Shown: piece after piece, positions 61,682 to 64,000 of the stretch
Position numbering within the stretch: position 1 is the first letter of the stretch
Layout: every line of letters begins with the position of its first letter
Source: Rhizosaccharibacter radicis
Lineage (GTDB): Bacteria; Pseudomonadota; Alphaproteobacteria; Acetobacterales; Acetobacteraceae
Assembly (NCBI GenBank): GCA_024508355.1
Contig: JAMZEJ010000003.1
Span: forward strand, 248,001 to 312,000
Direction: 5' to 3'
DNA: 64,000 nt
Notes under the pieces: model-generated
What the model was told of the DNA's origin: nothing
The model's input: the letters and a program-made list of their open reading frames with translations, nothing else
Databases searched by the model: none
Program-made: the position numbers and the translations under genes

Positions 61682-62605
61682 ATGCCAGACGCCGCACCCC
61701 CGCTCCATTCTCCGGCCCGGGACGGTCTTGAGCGGCGCCGGCCGCTCGCGGCGATCTGCAGCGCGCTGATCAGCGCCGCCTGGATCGGCGTTTGTGCCGC
61801 GTCGCCCGAGTTCATCTGGCGCGGGGCCCAGCTCGCCCGGGCGCATCTGGACCTGGCCGAGCTCGGCACCGCGATACCGATCGGCTTCGTACTCGCCTTC
61901 TTCGTGGAGCCGCTGCTGGAGAAGCTGCGGGCCGGTCTGCATGGCCATCATCCCGCCGCGACGGGTGCGCCGGGGCGGGGCGGCACGATCTTCGCGGCGG
62001 CGAGCGGGCTGCTGTTCGCCCTGTGCGCGCTGTGCGTCCACGACGCGATGAAAGCGCTGGTGAGCGCGCACGGTGCGGTTCGTCCCGGCAGCTATCCCGG
62101 CATCCGGGGGGCGGCGCCGGCGGTGGCGCTGACGCTGGGCTGGGCGCTGGCGCCCTTCATGGTGACGCTGACCTGGGCGGCGGCGCACCGGCTGAGCTTG
62201 TGCGTGCCGCTGGCGCTGTTCGCCCTCGTGGCGCCGCTGATGTCCGGGATCGCGTTCGGCTGGTCGCGCGCCGACATCCTCACCACCGCCGTTCCGTGCG
62301 CGGCGATCCTGCTGCTCGGGGCGTATCGCCTCCGCGGGAATGCCGTGCCCCGCGGCCTGCGGCGGACGGTGATCGAGGTGGCGGTTGTCTGGTTGCTGCT
62401 CGCCGGGCTGACGGACCTCACGCTGGATGCGACCGGCTTGAAGCGCTGGTCGCTGTATTCGCCGGCTGCCTTCTGGATGGATGTCCGGTTCTATCTGGGC
62501 TGGATCGCCGGGCTGACGCTGGTGCCGGGCGATATCTTCTCCCGCGCCGTGTCCGATCCCCGGACGGTCGTCATCCCGCGTCCTCTGCCCGGGATGTCGG
62601 CTTAG
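61682..62605 (+). CDS. Hypothetical polytopic membrane protein
   Basis: A 307-residue protein with about seven or eight hydrophobic segments, including AAICSALISAAWIGVCAASP, PIGFVLAFFVEPLLEKL, FAAASGLLFALCALCVHDAM, LGWALAPFMVTLTWAAA, VPLALFALVAPLMSGIAFGW and EVAVVWLLLAGLTDLTL. I do not recognise the family. It starts about 100 bases after nadC on the same strand and could be cotranscribed, but no functional link to NAD is apparent. It is convergent with alaS. Confidence 0.7.
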   Translation: MPDAAPPLHSPARDGLERRRPLAAICSALISAAWIGVCAASPEFIWRGAQLARAHLDLAELGTAIPIGFVLAFFVEPLLEKLRAGLHGHHPAATGAPGRGGTIFAAASGLLFALCALCVHDAMKALVSAHGAVRPGSYPGIRGAAPAVALTLGWALAPFMVTLTWAAAHRLSLCVPLALFALVAPLMSGIAFGWSRADILTTAVPCAAILLLGAYRLRGNAVPRGLRRTVIEVAVVWLLLAGLTDLTLDATGLKRWSLYSPAAFWMDVRFYLGWIAGLTLVPGDIFSRAVSDPRTVVIPRPLPGMSA

Positions 62606-63070
62606 CATCCTGGCGGTCGGGCTGACCCGCGATCGGCGGACACAGAAGAGCACGCGTGTTCCCACCGTTCTCACCCGATCCCGGCAGGGCAGGCTACGAT
62701 GCGGCGGACGCGGTTCAAACCCGCGTACCGCCACCGTCGCCTTCCCGGTCGCTTCTTCTCCGTGTCGTATCGATGGACCGGGATGACAGCGCCGGCTGGA
62801 ATGAGCGGCGAAACATTGCCCCGCCACGCTCCTTGTCCTGCGCAACCGCTGCTCGCGACCGGGAGCCGGGAGAACGTCCATCCGTATTGCTGAAAGGCCT
62901 GCGATGTACCGAACGAGTCGTTCGTCATGCGGTGGACCGAGCCCTGGAAGCTTCCGCTTATCCCGGACGCCCCGACCCATCCCTGCCCGGTCGATCGCGA
63001 CGATGACGATGCCCCGGACAGCTTTCGATGGGACCGGTCGCGGGTTCCGTGCCGCTCACGTCCGGACGGC
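62606..63070. other. Intergenic region before alaS end
   Basis: About 465 bases between convergent genes. It contains a tRNA T-arm-like hairpin (62709-62725, GGTTCAAAC) but no matching acceptor stem or D-arm. Open frames here give Arg/Pro-rich translations. I see no supported gene or clear terminator. Confidence 0.45.
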
Positions 63071-64000
63071 TCAGGCCACGCTGATCTGCCGGCGGACCGC
63101 CTCGAAGGCGGCATCGGCCTTGTCGGGATCGGGGCCACCGGCCTGGGCGAGATCCCGCCGGCCACCGCCGCCCTTGCCACCGAGCGCCGCGCTGGCATCG
63201 CGCACCAGGGCCACGGCATCGATCCGGTCGGTGAGGTCGGCGGACACGCCCACCACCACGCTGGCCTTGCCTTCCGCGGTGGAGATCAGCGCTACCACCC
63301 CGGAGCCGAGCTGCTTGCCAATGGTGTCCGCCAGCCCCTTGAGTTCCTTGGGCGCGATATCGCCGAGGTTGCGGGCCGAGAAGGCGATCCCGTTCACCTG
63401 TTCCACCGCCGCTTGCGCGCCGGCGCCGGTGGCGAGCCGCTTCTGCAGCTCGGAGATCTGCCGTTCCAGCCCGCGCCGCTCTTCCAGCAGCACGCCGAGG
63501 CGGTCGGTGACCTCGGCGGGCGAGACTCGCAGAAGTGCCGCCGCCTGGTTGAGCCGGCTCTGGGCGAGATCGATCGCGGCCTCGGCGGTGCGGCCGGTCA
63601 CGGCCTCGATGCGCCGCACGCCGGCGGACACGCCACTTTCCGCGGTGATGCGGAACAGGCCGATATCGCCGGTGCGAGACACGTGGGTGCCGCCGCACAG
63701 CTCGATGGAATAGGCGGCCTTGCCATTCCCCGACGCCTCGTCGGGCGCGCCCATCGACACCACGCGCACCTCGTCGCCGTATTTCTCGCCGAACAGCGCC
63801 ATGGCACCCTGGGCCACGGCCTGCTCGGGGGTCATCAGCCGGGTGGTCACCGCGCCGTTCTCGCGGATGCGCTCGTTCACCTCCGCTTCCACCGCCGCCA
63901 GCTCCTCGGGCGTGATCGGGCGGGGCTGGCTCACGTCGAAGCGCAGCCGGTCGGGGGCATTGAGGCTGCCCTTCTGCGCGACATGCGTGCCGAGCCGGCG
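63071..64000 (-). CDS. alaS: Alanyl-tRNA synthetase, C-terminal part
   Basis: The frame enters from the right edge and ends at 63071, giving about 309 C-terminal residues. It contains part of the editing domain, with the zinc-binding motif [17 protein letters not shown] (C-x-x-x-H), and then [20 protein letters not shown] coiled-coil C-Ala linker follows ([17 protein letters not shown]) and the glycine-rich end [16 protein letters not shown] with the final [13 protein letters not shown]. This is the standard alaS C-terminus. The N-terminal catalytic part lies beyond the window. Confidence 0.97.
   Translation of the reverse strand, partial: RRLGTHVAQKGSLNAPDRLRFDVSQPRPITPEELAAVEAEVNERIRENGAVTTRLMTPEQAVAQGAMALFGEKYGDEVRVVSMGAPDEASGNGKAAYSIELCGGTHVSRTGDIGLFRITAESGVSAGVRRIEAVTGRTAEAAIDLAQSRLNQAAALLRVSPAEVTDRLGVLLEERRGLERQISELQKRLATGAGAQAAVEQVNGIAFSARNLGDIAPKELKGLADTIGKQLGSGVVALISTAEGKASVVVGVSADLTDRIDAVALVRDASAALGGKGGGGRRDLAQAGGPDPDKADAAFEAVRRQISVA

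Noticed and set aside
62634-62733. Possible tRNA: T-arm-like CGCGG-TTCAAAC-CCGCG followed by TACCGCCA
   Set aside because: The only matching 5' acceptor word (GGCGG at 62634) is about 100 bases away, no D-arm or anticodon stem fits, and CCA is not encoded.

Overview
The window is GC-rich, densely coded chromosomal DNA of an alphaproteobacterium, most probably an acetic-acid-bacterium relative (Acetobacteraceae, Rhodospirillales). This is inferred from gene content: MinCDE, an NadQ-type regulator beside nadABC, a bacteriophytochrome operon, an IF-3 with the short N-terminus I associate with this family, and remnants of a large repeat-type secreted protein. There is no rRNA, no convincing tRNA, no CRISPR array, no phage and no intact insertion sequence. 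Almost all genes are housekeeping or ordinary accessory genes.

Layout. 1-6139 (+): end of a phosphate transporter, an AI-2E/PerM-type exporter, a UPF0060 membrane protein, an M3 oligopeptidase and an ABC1/UbiB-like kinase. 6203-8064 (-): class A beta-lactamase and metallophosphoesterase, both with twin-arginine export signals. 8240-10001 (-): a visibly AT-richer patch in which a small exported protein sits between two frame-shifted gene remnants. 10205-15063 (-): fused 5-oxoprolinase, apparently using a CTG start, and a GT4 glycosyltransferase. 15400-18128 (+): ABC exporter and GntR/FCD regulator. 18196-20275 (-): minC-minD-minE. 20466-23157 (+): GST, BaiN-type flavoprotein, CutA and a small protein.

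23335-29393 (+) is a glycine/serine catabolic unit. A tandem glycine riboswitch precedes L-serine deaminase, gcvT and gcvP; gcvH is not here. 29486-35916 holds a TPR protein, an SDR protein, an alpha/beta hydrolase, a lysine-rich DUF5872 protein, two LPS-type glycosyltransferases and an LprI-like protein. 36134-40807 (+): thrS with an attenuator-like leader, infC read from an ATA start, a strong terminator and a DUF885 protein.

41307-44689 (+) is a compact type III polyketide synthase, methyltransferase and flavoprotein cluster resembling alkylresorcinol/alkylquinone pathways. 45292-48311 (-): glyQ-glyS. 48480-51936: CoA-binding protein, DUF2076 protein, EEP phosphatase and beta-carbonic anhydrase. 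52103-56546 (+) is a translationally coupled light-signalling operon: bacteriophytochrome kinase, single-domain response regulator, receiver-kinase hybrid. 56553-61584 (+): NadQ-like regulator followed by nadA-nadB-nadC, with two same-geometry palindromes before nadA that look like its operators. The window ends with a membrane protein and the C-terminal part of alaS (-).

The leads most worth following are the type III PKS cluster, the phytochrome phosphorelay, the NadQ operator pair, the two non-canonical start codons, the riboswitch that includes serine deaminase, and the low-GC insert between gene remnants. I found no clearly new defence or mobile system.
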